64,000 nucleotides of DNA from Rebecca billardiae RCC1528. Taxonomy: Eukaryota > Haptophyta. The DNA lies in the NCBI GenBank assembly GCA_965240325.2, contig OZ251223.1:2728001-2792000 (forward strand), read 5' to 3'. Shown piece by piece: positions 1 to 10,698 of the stretch. Numbering within the stretch: position 1 is the first letter of the stretch; every line of letters starts with the position of its first letter. Below the pieces are notes generated by a model, which did not search any database, had not been told where the DNA came from, and saw only the letters and a program-made list of their open reading frames with translations. A program made the translations under genes and the position numbers.

Positions 1-897
1 CATCCGCCACACCTCGTTCGCGCTGAAGAAGCCGGCATTCGAGGGCGGCGCGGGCGCGCCTGGCGCTCCCGACAAGGGTGCTGCGGAGCCGGCGGCGGGC
101 GGGCCCACGCGCCCAAGCCGGGGCGGCAGCGCAGCGTAGAGTGCGCCCAAGGAGATGCGCGCCTCAGCATCCGTGGAGCCCTCCGTGAAGATGTGGCCTC
201 GCGAGCTCATGCGGCCAAGCTGCTGCCGGGCCGCCCACAGCTCCGCAATCGTCTGCCGATCACTGTCGGACAGAGCCAGGCTCCCCATGCCGCGAAGGTC
301 CGTGACAAACTCGGCATCATCCTCGGCCGCGGCAAGGCTGTCCACAGGAGAGCACGGCGGCCGAGCCAGGCACTCCTCGCGCTCGCGCTGCTCTTCGCGC
401 GCGTGCTCGGCCTCGAGCTCGCGGCTCTCCTCCGGGAAGAGGAGCTTGATTGCCGTCCACATCGCTGCGTTGACGACTGGCTCGCCCGACGTGCGTGGGA
501 GCTCACAGCGACAGAGCGGGCAGTGCATGCCGCAGCGGCGCGCCGAACGAGCCATGCACAGCGCGCAAAAGTTGTGGCCGCAGCTTGTTGTTGTTGGCTT
601 CACGCACACCTCCATGCACACGCCGCAGGTAAACTCGGCGCGTAACTTTGAGAGGATCAGCATGCGCCCGGGGCTCGCCGCCTTCGCTGACGAAGCCGGC
701 GGCAGTCGGTTTGTGTGCGCGCTGGGTGTGAGCACGGGCGGAAGGCTCAGTCCAGCTTTTGGCGGCTCAGCCTCACGCGGTACGAAGTGGGGGTCCTCGC
801 GCTCGATTTGCTCCGCCATATGTGCCATGTCCCAGCCGGCCCGCTCCGCGAGGGCCTGGAACGTCGGCGTACCGGGGGCGCCGCCCGTCAGCGTCAT
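1..897 (-). CDS. RING-finger protein, probable E3 ubiquitin ligase (3' part beyond the window edge)
   Basis: The minus frame is open from an ATG at 897 to base 1 with no stop, so at least 299 residues are present and the C-terminus is missing. Around residues 85-125 is a RING finger: a CGVC pair, then SCGHNFCALC, then CPLC closing the cross-brace. The spacing suits a C3HC4 zinc-binding RING that recruits an E2 enzyme. The context TSCGHNFC resembles the RING that precedes the SRA domain in plant ORTHRUS/VIM and UHRF proteins, but no PHD or SRA domain can be seen in what remains, so that name is only a possibility. After the RING comes a charged Glu/Arg helix and then a Pro/Ala-rich stretch. 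The frame stays open above 897 without another ATG before about 1080, so an upstream exon is possible. Head-to-head with the ABC1 kinase (221 bp between ATGs). Confidence 0.7.
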   Translation of the reverse strand, partial: MTLTGGAPGTPTFQALAERAGWDMAHMAEQIEREDPHFVPREAEPPKAGLSLPPVLTPSAHTNRLPPASSAKAASPGRMLILSKLRAEFTCGVCMEVCVKPTTTSCGHNFCALCMARSARRCGMHCPLCRCELPRTSGEPVVNAAMWTAIKLLFPEESRELEAEHAREEQREREECLARPPCSPVDSLAAAEDDAEFVTDLRGMGSLALSDSDRQTIAELWAARQQLGRMSSRGHIFTEGSTDAEARISLGALYAALPPRLGRVGPPAAGSAAPLSGAPGAPAPPSNAGFFSANEVWRM

Positions 898-1118
898 CGT
901 CAAGACGTCGACGACCGGCTCGGTGGTGCAGAGCCGCAGGGGAGAGCAATCTGAGGAGAGTTCATGCGCGCAGCCGTTTCGAGAGTCCGGGCGACGAGCG
1001 CGCGCGACAAGCCAACTGACGCTCGGCTTTCGCAACCATTGCTCTCCACACCTCCGGCTCCCGATCGAGAGACCCAGCCTGCAAAGAATCATCAGGGTCC
1101 AACTTCGAGAATCGCGCG

Positions 1119-2863
1119 ATGGCGTCGCTGTCGCGGCTGACGCGAGCTGCCCTCGGGACGACAGCCGGGGTGGCTGGCGTCGCCTTCGTCGCGTACGAGC
1201 AGGATGAGGGCGTTCGGCGTTCGATGATCTTTTGGAGCCGCGTGCTGCCGATCTACGCGCACTACCGCTGGCTCCAGTACGTGGAGCTGCCGGCGCGAGG
1301 GATCGACAACTCGAGCGATGAGTGCATGCGCGCGTATGACGTGCTTCACGAGCGGTACGCGCCAATCGTCGAGCGCTCGGCGCTCGAGCTCCGGGGCTTC
1401 TACCTTAAAGCGGCGCAGCTCGTGTCCACGCGCGACGACTTTGTGCCACCCGCGTACCTCGTGTGGTGCAAGCGCATGCAAGCGGAAGTGCCCACCCCTT
1501 TCCGCCCTGGCGAGGGCCGCCGGATCGTCGAGAAGGCGCTCGGCGGTGCGGAGGAGTTCGCGCGCACCTTTGCGCACTGGGAGGAGCAGCCGTGCGGCTC
1601 GGCGTCCATCGGCGTGGTGCACCGTGCCCGGCTGGCGGGAGACGGGCGCGAGGTGGCGGTGAAGGTAATGATGCCAGGCATTGAGTCCAAGTTCCGCTCC
1701 GACCTGGGCACGATCCGCCGCTTCTGCGCGCTCGCGATGCCGCAGCACGTCTCTGGGCTCGACGAGATCGATGCACAGTTCTTCACCGAGTTTGACTACA
1801 CGCTCGAGGCGCGCTCGATGGAGACGATCCACGACAACCTCGCGCGCACCCGCTGGACGAAGAAGGTGGTCGTGCCGAGGCCTGTCCCCGAGCTGTGCTC
1901 GCAGCACGTGCTCGTGATGGAGTACCTGCCGGGCGTCAAGCTGGACGACGGGCTGCGCGCGCAGTGGAGCCGGGTCGCCGAGCGTCGCGGCGTCTCGCTC
2001 GACAAGCTCGAGGCCATCGAGCGAAGCCGCCCACCGCGCGAGCTCTCGGACTCGCACTGGCGGCACCTGGCGGTCCGGCTGTGGCTGCGCATCTTCGATC
2101 TCGCGGCCAACGCGCCGCGGCTCGCGTTCAACTGGACGGTCGGCGCGCTCGTGGGCGTGCGGCTCCGGACGGAGTGGACGGAGGTTCCCATCGATCTGGC
2201 TGCAGTCATCCGCACGATCTGCGACGTGCATGCGCACGAGCTGTTTGTCGACGGCTGCTTCAACGGTGCGCCGGCCGCCGCGCCCTCGCCCGCGCGATAC
2301 TTAAGCGAGCCGGGCGCCCGGCGCTCACATGCTGCGCCCCGCCCACATCCCGCACATCCTCGGCACTCCGTGCTGGTTGGCTGCACCGACGCGCAGGCGA
2401 CCCCCACCCCGGCAACATCCTGCTGCTCCCCGACGGGCGCATCGGGCTGGTCGACTACGGGCAGGTGAAGCACATCCCAAAAGACTTTCGGATAAAGTAT
2501 GCGCGGCTAATTCTGGCGATCGCCGACCGCGACAATGAGGAGGCCGTGCGGATCGCGCGCGACGAGATCGGGCTGCGCACCCGCTACTGCGATCCGGAGA
2601 TCATGTGGCGCATTCTCGCGTTCAACCATGACCGCGACACGCCCGACGTGACGAATGGCCTCAACCTGCAGCTCTTCAGCGAGTGGGCGGAGGCGCGTGA
2701 CCCCATGGAATTCGTGCCGCGCGACCTGGTCTTCCCGGGGCGCGTGACCCTCATCCTACGCGGGTATGGCAACGCGTTTGGCCTAAAGCTGAGCGTCGCG
2801 CAGCTGTGGCGACCACACGCCGAGCGACTACTGCGTGAGGAGGGCCTGCTCGCCCCGGCGTGA
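1119..2863 (+). CDS. ABC1/ADCK (UbiB-family) atypical kinase, two exons
   Basis: Exons 1119-2265 and 2397-2863 encode 537 residues. The 131-nt intron (2266-2396, GTGCGC...GCGCAG) splits a Gly codon, and removing it joins CFNG to DPHPGN, restoring the catalytic motif. Family landmarks seen: KAAQL in the KxGQ position, GSASIGVVHRARL as the Ala-rich loop, VAVKV with the ATP-site Lys, VMEYLPG in the hinge, DPHPGN in the catalytic loop, and LVDYGQ in the DFG position. ABC1 kinases act in mitochondria or plastids on prenyl-lipid and coenzyme Q metabolism; ADCK1-type members resemble this layout. The N-terminus (MASLSRLTRAALGTTAG) is Arg/Ser/Ala-rich with a hydrophobic patch and would suit an organelle leader. 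The KAAQ in place of KAGQ is a small deviation. The start is the first in-frame ATG. Confidence 0.9.
2266..2396 (+). other. Intron of the ABC1 kinase gene
   Basis: The donor GTGCGC follows AACG and the acceptor is GCGCAG. The intron has no frame continuity with the kinase on either side, and its removal restores the DPHPGN catalytic loop. It is typical of the introns in this window. Confidence 0.9.
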
Positions 2864-3480
2864 TGACGAATCTATATATATATATCAGTGTGTACTGTGT
2901 GGCGGCGCGCGCGTCGACGGCAACCGGGTGAACGGACTACGACGACAGCACTCAGCAGTATGCCCGAGTATGCGGATATATCACTCGGGTAGTAGTCGCG
3001 TCGATCTTTGGCGCCCTGACGAGTCTCATCATCAGACTAGCTATAACTGCTATAAGTAGTCATCGTCACTAGCAGTCGACACTATACTACTGAGTCATCG
3101 TTACTCGAGTCTGATCCGTTCTGAACCGGGGCCGGGCGACTGCTTCACTAATAATAAGCTAGCAGTTACGGCAGCGCTACTGGCACATCATCAATCGTGG
3201 GCGCTGCGCTGCCTGCTGCAGGCAGCAGGCGATATATATATATAATAAGTAATAACGCTTTTCAGACAGAGAGTTCAGATTAATCAGAAGCCTGATCGAA
3301 GCCCCGGCGGCGGAAGGAACAGTCGACGGACGCGGCATCTCGAAGGGGGGCCACGCATGCAAGGGAAAGTCGGCGGAGACCTATAGCCCATCATGGTCCA
3401 CACGGTCCTGGGGAGATGTTGATGAGTGATGGCGGCACTGGCAGTGTGAGTGACGCAGGCTCCGCTGACCGCTCAGTGAG
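2864..3480. other. Convergent intergenic gap, no gene seen
   Basis: This gap between two converging genes holds a short TA run just after the kinase stop (about 2873-2885), a second TA run near 3232-3245, and scattered GACTAGT/GTCATC-like low-complexity sequence. No conserved protein or RNA gene was recognised. It probably carries the two 3' UTRs. Confidence 0.5.
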
Positions 3481-6472
3481 TCAGTCCAACGGCGGGTAGT
3501 GCTCCCAGACGGACGTCTTGAGGAGGCTGCTGCCGATGGTCATGATGAGGACGAGCGAGCCGAGGTCGATCAGTACGGCCGCCCACAGCGGCATCAGGCC
3601 AATCAGGGTGACGACGATCGCGCTCACCTTGATCACCGCGGAGATGCCGATGTTGAGGTAGATCACGCGCCGGGCGTGGCGGCAGAGCTCGATGGCCTGC
3701 GGAAGGCGCTCGAGGTTGTCCGTGAGGATCACGATGTCCGCCGACTTGCTCGCGAGCGCGGTGCCCGACGCGCCCATGGCCACGCCTACCGTCGCCTCGG
3801 CCAGCGCGGTCGCGTCGTTGATCCCATCGCCGACCATCGCCGTGAAGCGCTTGCGCCCGTGCTTGGAGCCGCCGCCCAGCGGGTTCGCGTCGCCGAGCTC
3901 GCGCACGCCGTCCAGCTTGTCCGACGGAAGCAGCCCGGAGCGCACGGCCGAGATGCCGACGACCCGGGCGAGCGGCATGGCGGAGGCCTCGGTCGCGCCA
4001 GTGAGCATCGTCACCTCGCACCCGAGGCCCACGAGCCGGCTCACCGTGCGCCGCGCCTCCGAGCGCACCTCGTCGTTGAGCGCGAGCGCGAGGACGAGTG
4101 CGCCATTCACGAGCACGGCGAGGTTGGTGTCGTTCTCGTGCGACGCGCAGAAGGCGCCGAACCAGTCGACGGAGTCCTTGGAGGCGTGGTGGGCGGCGAG
4201 GGCGCGCGCGTTGCCAACGACGATGTCTTGCGTGGGGCCCGCCCCCTTGCCGCCCAGCGCGAGCAGGCCCTCGAGCGCGCGGCGCGGCGCGGCCGCGCCG
4301 CCGCTGCCGGCCGCGCCGGCGTGCGCGAGCACCCGGCCCTCGAGCCCGAGGCCGTCGACCTGATGGAAGTCCGTGACGTGCGGCAGCTCGTTGGCGCCGG
4401 ACTCCGCGGCCTCGCCCACGCAGCCCAGCGCCTCGGCGACGATGGCGTGCGCGAGCGGGTGCGTCGAGCGCGCCTCGATGGCCGCCGCTGCGCGAAGAGC
4501 GTCGAGGGCGACCGCTGAGAGCGGCGCGCCGCGCGTCGTGCGCGCCGCCGGCTGCCGGCCGCCAAAGCCGCGCGGCGCGCCGGCGGCGGCGGGCGTGCCG
4601 GGCGGGGCGCGCGCGGCGAGGGACGCCGCGGCGCCCGCGCCGGCGGTGTACTCGTCGATGGCGATCACCGAGAACTCACCCGTCGTCAGCGTGCCCGTCT
4701 TGTCCACGCCGACCTGCGAGACGCTCGCGAGCTGCTCGACCGCGTCCGCGCGCTTGACCAGCACTCCGTGCCGCGCGGCCGACGCGATGGTGGCCATCGT
4801 CGGGATGGGCGAGGCGAAGATGAGCGAGCACGGGCACGCGAGCAGCAGAAGCACGAGCGCGCGCTCGCCCCACACGTCGATCCCCTGCGGCGTGACGAGC
4901 GGCCCGACCACGACGATGGCCACAGCGAGCGCGAGCGTGACGGGGGTCCACCAGCGCGCAAAGCTGTCGACCGCGCGCTGCGTCGCGCCGCGCTGCGCCT
5001 GCGCTCGGCGCACAATCTCGGCGATCGCGGCGAGCTCCGAGTCGTCCGGGTCGGCTGTGAGCTTCACGGTGGCGAAGCCGTGCAGCGCGATCGAGCCCGA
5101 CGCGACGCGATCGCCGACGAGCTTGCCGACTGGCTCGTGCTCGCCCGTGACCGCCGCCTCGGAGACGACGACCGAGCCCGCCGCCACCTCGCCATCCACG
5201 ACGCACTGCTCGCCCGCGCGCAGCTCGATGCGGTCGCCGGCCACCAGCGTCGAAATCGCGACCGCACCGCCGCCGTCGGCGAGCGTCGCGGTGCGCGGCA
5301 TCGTGAGGTGCGTAGCCACGGAGAGCGAGCGGTTGACGCGCGCCAGCATCCAGCTGCGGGGATGGCGCAGTCGGTCGCGCCGGCGCAGGAGGGCAGCCGA
5401 GTGGCGATCAGAGGGGAGAGGGCGGGGCCGACGCCGGCTGGCGGGCGCGCGCCCTCGGCCGCGCGCAAAGGGGCGCCGCGCGCACGCGGGAGCGCGGCGC
5501 GGAGGGCGCGCGCGCGCACCGCTCGACCAGCTTTGCCGACGCCCACAGAGCGACGAGCAGCCCTGCCTCGATCCACTCGCCGAGCGCGATCGCGCCACCG
5601 ATCGCAATCAGCATCAGGAATCGCATCTCGAGCCGGATCACGCGCAGCCCGATCCACTCGCGCAGCATCTCGACGAGCATCGGCAGCGCGCCCACCACGG
5701 CGCACGCGCAGAGCACGACGAGGGCGGTCACGTGGAGCGCCTCCGCGTCGGCGCCGCCCCCGACGCCGTGCTCGCTGCCGAGGCCGCCGCCACTGGCGAT
5801 GTGGAGCGCAGCGCCCGCCACGAAGAGCAGCCACAGCAGCAGCGCGTGCAGCACCGCCGCATGCGCCCGCACGCGCTGCAAGAGCGTGGTCGGAGCAGCG
5901 TCGCCGTCGGCGACACCGCCAGCGCTGATGAGCGATGCGCCTAGATTCGCGTGGTTGAGCGCCGAGGTGATCGTGTCCGGCGCCAGGCAATGGGTGTCAG
6001 AGCAGTGCTGCACGTACATGGTGCGGGACACAATGTTGATGTCTGTCGACTGCACACCCGGCATCGGGTCGAGCAGCACGTGCACGAGGCGGACCTCCGC
6101 CTCGCAGCACACGTTACGCACGCGGTATGCGCTGGTGACCATGCTGTGCTCGTGGTCGAGCGCGCTGCGCTGCAGCTTGGCGACTGGCACGGCGACGTGG
6201 CCGCTCGTGTGCTCGCCGCCGCGGCCGTGCCCATGGCCGTGCCCATGGCCGTGCTCGTGCTCGTGCTCGCGCTTGTCATCGTGCTTGTGCTCGTGCCCGT
6301 GCCCATGCTCATGCCCGTGGTCGTGGCCGTGTTCGTGGCGCTCGTGGTGGTTTCCGTGGTCATGGGCGTGGGGGTGGCCATGGTCATGGTGATCACAGCA
6401 GTCGTCGTCATCATCGCAGTCGTCGTGCGCATGGCCGTGGCCGTGATGGCCCATTGTGCCGTGGCCTCCCAT
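3481..6472 (-). CDS. P1B-type heavy-metal ATPase (Zn/Cd type) with His-rich N-terminus, two exons
   Basis: Exons 6472-5520 and 5353-3481 encode 941 residues. The 166-nt intron (5519-5354, GTGCGC...CCGCAG) splits an Arg codon and joins KLVER to WMLARVNRS. The first 85 or so residues are dominated by HGHGH and HDHG repeats with an Asp/Cys cluster, a typical zinc-binding tail. Near residues 118-125 is a degenerate HMA metal-binding fold with VCCEAEV, comparable to the CCTSE motif of plant HMA2/HMA4. The ATPase core follows: TGEHEP actuator loop near 387, the CPCS transport motif near 491, the DKTGTLT phosphorylation site with Asp near 535, STHPL as the HP locus, and MVGDGIND near the end. The family pumps Zn2+, Cd2+, Pb2+ or Co2+ out of the cytosol. 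Membrane segments occur before and after the CPC motif. An Ala/Gly-rich insertion sits in the nucleotide domain after DKTGTLT. Confidence 0.93.
5354..5519 (-). other. Intron of the P1B ATPase gene
   Basis: Donor GTGCGC after GAGCG, acceptor CCGCAG, 166 nt. Both exon frames run into the intron as Arg/Pro-rich nonsense, and splicing restores the transmembrane-to-actuator linker. Confidence 0.88.
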
Positions 6473-6829
6473 TCGGAGGGCGGCACCCCCCCTCTTGTTG
6501 CGTGCAAACGACGAGCGTCACCCGATCGACACCCGTCCGCCCGGCTCTCGAGCGCCGAACTCACCCGCGGACCCGCCCCAGTTCGGCGAATAATTATCGG
6601 TCGTCCAATCAGAAGCAACTGACAATGGCCTGATGGGTGAGGCCGGAATAATACGTGATGCAAGAGCCCGCGAAAGAGGCCCTCGGGAGCTTCGGTTTGC
6701 GATCTCCTTTGGTGGGCGCTCATCAAGGCGCGCACTTTCTCCCGCCGCGCCATCGGCTGCGGAGCGCGCCGATCTGTGTCACTCCGACCTCACGAGTCCT
6801 CGACAAGCTCATCAGCGACTCTGACTCGA
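6473..6829. other. Intergenic gap: promoter/5' UTR of the metal ATPase and 3' end of the sulfotransferase-like gene
   Basis: Both flanking genes are on the minus strand. No coding signal was recognised. A short AT-rich patch lies at about 6588-6600, and any metal-responsive element could not be identified. Confidence 0.4.
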
Positions 6830-8437
6830 TCACCCGACTTCTGCCGTCACGCGAGCCGAGATCTCCGCGAACGCGGCGTTGCAACGCGCGAGCGCCGCGG
6901 CCGACAGCGGCAGGGCACCTGCTCGTCCGCCCTGCCCCGCCGGCAGCGGCGCGAGCGCGCATCGCAGGCTCGGGTGCAGGCTGAGGCGCGCGCCTGTGCT
7001 CGAAGGCACCTCCTCGTGTGGCCGGCACCGGAACAGCGCGGGCTTGAGCTTCTCCTTGATGCGCGGGTCGTATGCGCGCAGCTCGGTGGCCCAGCCGTGC
7101 CCATCGGTGGGGCACGCGCAGATGCTCCTCAGCCCGTAGAGCTGCACCTTAGGCCCGACCTGGTCGTGGTTGCACCCCTTGCGCCACAGGCAGCCGTCGC
7201 ACACGCGCGAGACGAGACCGTTGCCCTTCACCTGCTTGCGCGGCGTCGCGGACGGCCGGTGCCAGCTCGGGCGGTAGGCGGCCGCAAGGCGCGGTGCGAG
7301 CGAGCTGACAAGCGCCGCCTCGTTCGGCGTGTACGACTTGAGCCGCGGCTGGTAGAACGGCACGTCCGTGCGGTTGGCGCGGTCGATGTACGCGTTGCCC
7401 GTGCCGTACCGCACAGGGTTGCCCTTGCCGTGCCGCGCGTCCGGGCGCTTCGCGGTCGGGTGGCGCACGTCGCCTCCCCAATGGTAGCCCAGGGCCTGGT
7501 TGCTCCGCGCGAGCACGCGATGCGCGCCGTCGAGCCACACCGCGATCGACCCCATCGGTCGAGGCGCGAGCCCCACAGCCGGCGTGCCGAGCAGCTCGCC
7601 GAGCGTGCGCACGAGCGCGGGCGCGTCTGCCATGTCCTCCGCGTGCAGCACCGCGTCATAGTAGGGGCGTTCAGCGCGGAGCTCGCGTGCGAAGAGGTGG
7701 TCGGCAAGGAGGAACTTGGCGCGCATGCCGCCTCCTGCCTCGCAGAAGCGCTTGATCCTCAGCGACAAGTAATTCTGCAGCGGATCGCGCACAAACAAGA
7801 TGCGCGCCGTCGGCCGCACGCGCTCCCACGAGCGCCAGGTGAGAGTCTCCCCGTCGAACTCACAGGGAGGGTGAGGCGAGTCGCTACCGTCCGCAGACGC
7901 CCAGAGATGGGCCATCTTCATCTTGCCAACGTAGTGGTGGTCGCGCACGCCCGCGGTCGACGTCTCGTTGATGCGCTCTGGGAGCGCAACCTGCGCGTCA
8001 AAGATGTCGGGGAAGCACGCCACGTGCCGGCCCGGCCGGCTCAGCTGGCTACACAAAAAGAGGGTGAAGAGCGTGCAGCCCGAGTTGGGCATGCAGTCGA
8101 TCTGTATGGTGTGGAAGCCCAGCGCGTTGGGCGAGGTGCGCCGGAAGACGCGCGAGCGTGGCCTCGAAGCGGCCGCCGACGCCATGGCTGGGGGAGAAAT
8201 GTGAGTAAATGTCAAAACAATGCCGGTCATTCGAACCGGTGACACCGGACACGCCGTCCGTTCGCCACGCAGTCTGGGCGAGACTATCTGGGCGGGGAAG
8301 GTCGGGGCGACAAAGGAGATCGGGGGCAGAGATCGTCGACGTCGGACTCGACCGTCAGACTCGGACTCCGAGTCCGAGTCCGACCACGCCGACCGGGCGA
8401 CTTGAGGGAGACTGGGCACCTCTGACGACTTCTGCAT
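6830..8437 (-). CDS. Sulfotransferase-fold protein, hypothetical
   Basis: The frame encodes 535 residues from the ATG at 8437. An internal ATG at 8185 (MASAAASRPRSR) would give 451 residues and may be the real start, because the upstream part is a low-complexity Ser/Asp/Glu stretch that comes from a repetitive CGGACT-type DNA segment. Two sulfotransferase hallmarks are seen: QIDCMPNSGCTLFTLFL resembles the 5'-phosphosulfate loop (PKSGTTW in the family), and ILFVRDPLQNYLSLRIKRF resembles the 3'-phosphate motif (RDPRD...S). Such enzymes transfer sulfate from PAPS, usually in the Golgi when acting on glycans. No signal peptide or membrane anchor is evident. A Cys-rich patch (CDGCLWRKGC) and a CACP motif follow near the C-terminus. 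The substrate cannot be inferred, and the protein could also be a P-loop protein that has lost activity. Confidence 0.7.
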   Translation of the reverse strand: MQKSSEVPSLPQVARSAWSDSDSESESDGRVRRRRSLPPISFVAPTFPAQIVSPRLRGERTACPVSPVRMTGIVLTFTHISPPAMASAAASRPRSRVFRRTSPNALGFHTIQIDCMPNSGCTLFTLFLCSQLSRPGRHVACFPDIFDAQVALPERINETSTAGVRDHHYVGKMKMAHLWASADGSDSPHPPCEFDGETLTWRSWERVRPTARILFVRDPLQNYLSLRIKRFCEAGGGMRAKFLLADHLFARELRAERPYYDAVLHAEDMADAPALVRTLGELLGTPAVGLAPRPMGSIAVWLDGAHRVLARSNQALGYHWGGDVRHPTAKRPDARHGKGNPVRYGTGNAYIDRANRTDVPFYQPRLKSYTPNEAALVSSLAPRLAAAYRPSWHRPSATPRKQVKGNGLVSRVCDGCLWRKGCNHDQVGPKVQLYGLRSICACPTDGHGWATELRAYDPRIKEKLKPALFRCRPHEEVPSSTGARLSLHPSLRCALAPLPAGQGGRAGALPLSAAALARCNAAFAEISARVTAEVG

Positions 8438-8823
8438 GCACAGGCCTCGTTGGAGTCAGTCCAGAGACTTCAAGGGCAAGGCAGAGGCACTCGGCACGCA
8501 GGGACTTCACGGGCAGTGAGACTTATTCTTACAGCTTTGTCATTAGTGCTTACGTAAGTCGTTAAGAAATTCCCCATCAAGTTTATTATAACGCCATTAA
8601 CGGGCTCCGGGTAGTCGAGTATAGTCTCTGGCCCGAGTCTGGGTTTACCGAATTACTGTTTCAAAGAGAGTAATGAGACTCGGTATCGTAGAACCCGGAT
8701 ACTCCCAGCACCCTATGCTTTCTTACCAGGGCACTGGCATATGTATTTGGCAGATCGCATGCAGCCACACTCCACAGGCTGCACGGTTGAGAGCTTCTGC
8801 GGAGCTTGTCACTCGTGACGATG
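8438..8823. other. Intergenic gap with a fragment of a dispersed repeat
   Basis: No gene was seen. At about 8568-8612 the sequence AAATTCCCC...AACGGGCTCCGGGT resembles the left part of the repeat copies at 18763 and 37855, here diverged and interrupted. The rest is unremarkable. Confidence 0.4.
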
Positions 8824-9522
8824 TCACGTGTACAGGAAGAAGCCGTTCGTCTCCACAAGCGCATCTGTGTATTTCTTCGGGGTGTAGTCGGCCTGCAGCT
8901 GGTCCAAGGGTACCACTGCATCCGTAGGCTTGCCAAAGGCTGGAGCGACAGCCCGAGCGAGCGCCCTTGATGCTGCTTCGGGTGATTCTGCGGTGATGCT
9001 GCTCACCGCCAGGAGGGTGCATGGCACGCCCTTGGCTCGCGCGAGCATGAGCAGCATGCTGATGAGCGAGTCCTGGATCCGGACGTTGCCAGCGAGCCGC
9101 GGGAAGGTGACGAACTGCCCTGCGTGCCCGTCGGCAGCCTCGACGACCAGGGCAACGTGCACGTCGTGCACGTGAGAACTTGCGGGCGTGAATCGCAGAG
9201 CACTGGCGATGACGAGGTGTCCGCCCGGCGCACGCTCTTGAAGCAGCTCAAGGATCTGCAGTGCACGTGGCATGACGTCGCTGCCAGAAAGCTCCGTGTT
9301 GACGGCGATCGCCACGGCACCCTTGCCAGTCGAGAGCCCTTCGACGTGTGCTAGTGGTCGGTGCGCAGCGCGATGCGAGAACGCTGGCGCCTTGCAGCCG
9401 GTCCACTCCAGTGACCAGCGCTCGTGCTCGCCGCCGGCACTACCGCTCTCGACGACATGCGCAAGCACCGCATGGCATCCGGCGAAGGCCGAGTCGCAAG
9501 TGCCCAGGACGACGGTCGACAT
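8824..9522 (-). CDS. Hypothetical protein, 232 residues
   Basis: I take the start at the ATG at 9522 (MSTVVLGTCDSAF) because the frame above it is Pro/Arg-rich, lacks an ATG and runs into the promoter of the divergent MED31 gene. The protein alternates hydrophobic strands and helices, for example DVMPRALQILELL, HLVIASALRF, HVALVVEAADG and QDSLISMLLMLARAKGV. It ends in NGFFLYT. No signal peptide or membrane segment is visible. The pattern could suit a small alpha/beta chaperone such as proteasome assembly chaperone 1, but no diagnostic motif backs that, so I leave it unnamed. It shares a 185-bp head-to-head gap with MED31. Confidence 0.6.
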   Translation of the reverse strand: MSTVVLGTCDSAFAGCHAVLAHVVESGSAGGEHERWSLEWTGCKAPAFSHRAAHRPLAHVEGLSTGKGAVAIAVNTELSGSDVMPRALQILELLQERAPGGHLVIASALRFTPASSHVHDVHVALVVEAADGHAGQFVTFPRLAGNVRIQDSLISMLLMLARAKGVPCTLLAVSSITAESPEAASRALARAVAPAFGKPTDAVVPLDQLQADYTPKKYTDALVETNGFFLYT

Positions 9523-9707
9523 GCTTGCTTGAGCCGGAGGTCGTGTGCGCGCCGCCGCGCGCTCGCTCGCCCGTGGCCGTGACGGTGCCGGTGGGGCGTG
9601 GGCAGTGGGGATCCGGATTGCACTATTATCCTGATCCGGTACGTCTACGTGCGCCACCCGCACGATGGCGGCTCGGTCTTGCGCAGGGTAGGATTTCTTG
9701 TGGCCGA

Positions 9708-10124
9708 ATGACGGTGTCCGAGCGCTTTCAGGTGGAGCTCGAGTTCGTGCAGGCGCTCGCAAATGTCGACTACCTCGCACATCTCTCGCGTTCGGACGTT
9801 CTCGACGAGGATGACTTCATACGATTTCTCGACTATTTGCAGTACTGGCACGAGCCACAGTACGCAAAACACATTGTCTACCCCCAGTGCCTGCGCATGC
9901 TGGATCTGCTGCAGGAGCCAGGCTTCCGCCTGGCACTGAAGAACCCCATCTTCGTCGAGTACGCGAGGCGACAAACCACGCTGCACTGGTTCCATCGCAG
10001 CTCGGCGTTCAGAGCTCATCCTGCGCCTGCAGCAGCAGCTAGTGCTGACAATGACATTGTGAAGCCAGAAGAGGACAATGCTGAGGTGGGCGCCAAGCGG
10101 CCCAGATTCCCTCCAGCCGACTGA
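9708..10124 (+). CDS. MED31: Mediator complex subunit 31 (SOH1)
   Basis: 138 residues from the ATG at 9708 (MTVSERFQVELEFVQ). The body matches the MED31 family closely: FVQALANVDYL, then FLDYLQYW, YAKHIVYPQCLRMLDLL, and LHWFHRSS near the end of the conserved fold. Family members are four-helix proteins of about 100-130 residues in the Mediator middle module, contacting MED7 and linking activators to RNA polymerase II in the nucleus. The C-terminal tail is acidic and then basic (DIVKPEEDNAEVGAKRPR), which would suit a nuclear location. The frame stays open further upstream without homology. It lies head-to-head with the hypothetical gene ending at 8824. Confidence 0.93.
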   Translation: MTVSERFQVELEFVQALANVDYLAHLSRSDVLDEDDFIRFLDYLQYWHEPQYAKHIVYPQCLRMLDLLQEPGFRLALKNPIFVEYARRQTTLHWFHRSSAFRAHPAPAAAASADNDIVKPEEDNAEVGAKRPRFPPAD

Positions 10125-10610
<486 letters not shown>

Positions 10611-10698
10611 GTCGCCCATCACTCCATCGCCGAGCGGAAGCTCGACGCACCGTCTGGCGTCGACGCGCACGCGCCACCGCGGTGGTCATATATTTGTG

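Noticed and set aside
8215-8245. A TTCGAA-centred sequence on the minus strand that resembles a tRNA T-arm
   Set aside because: The stem does not have the 5-bp plus 7-nt T-arm geometry and no acceptor or anticodon arm is present.
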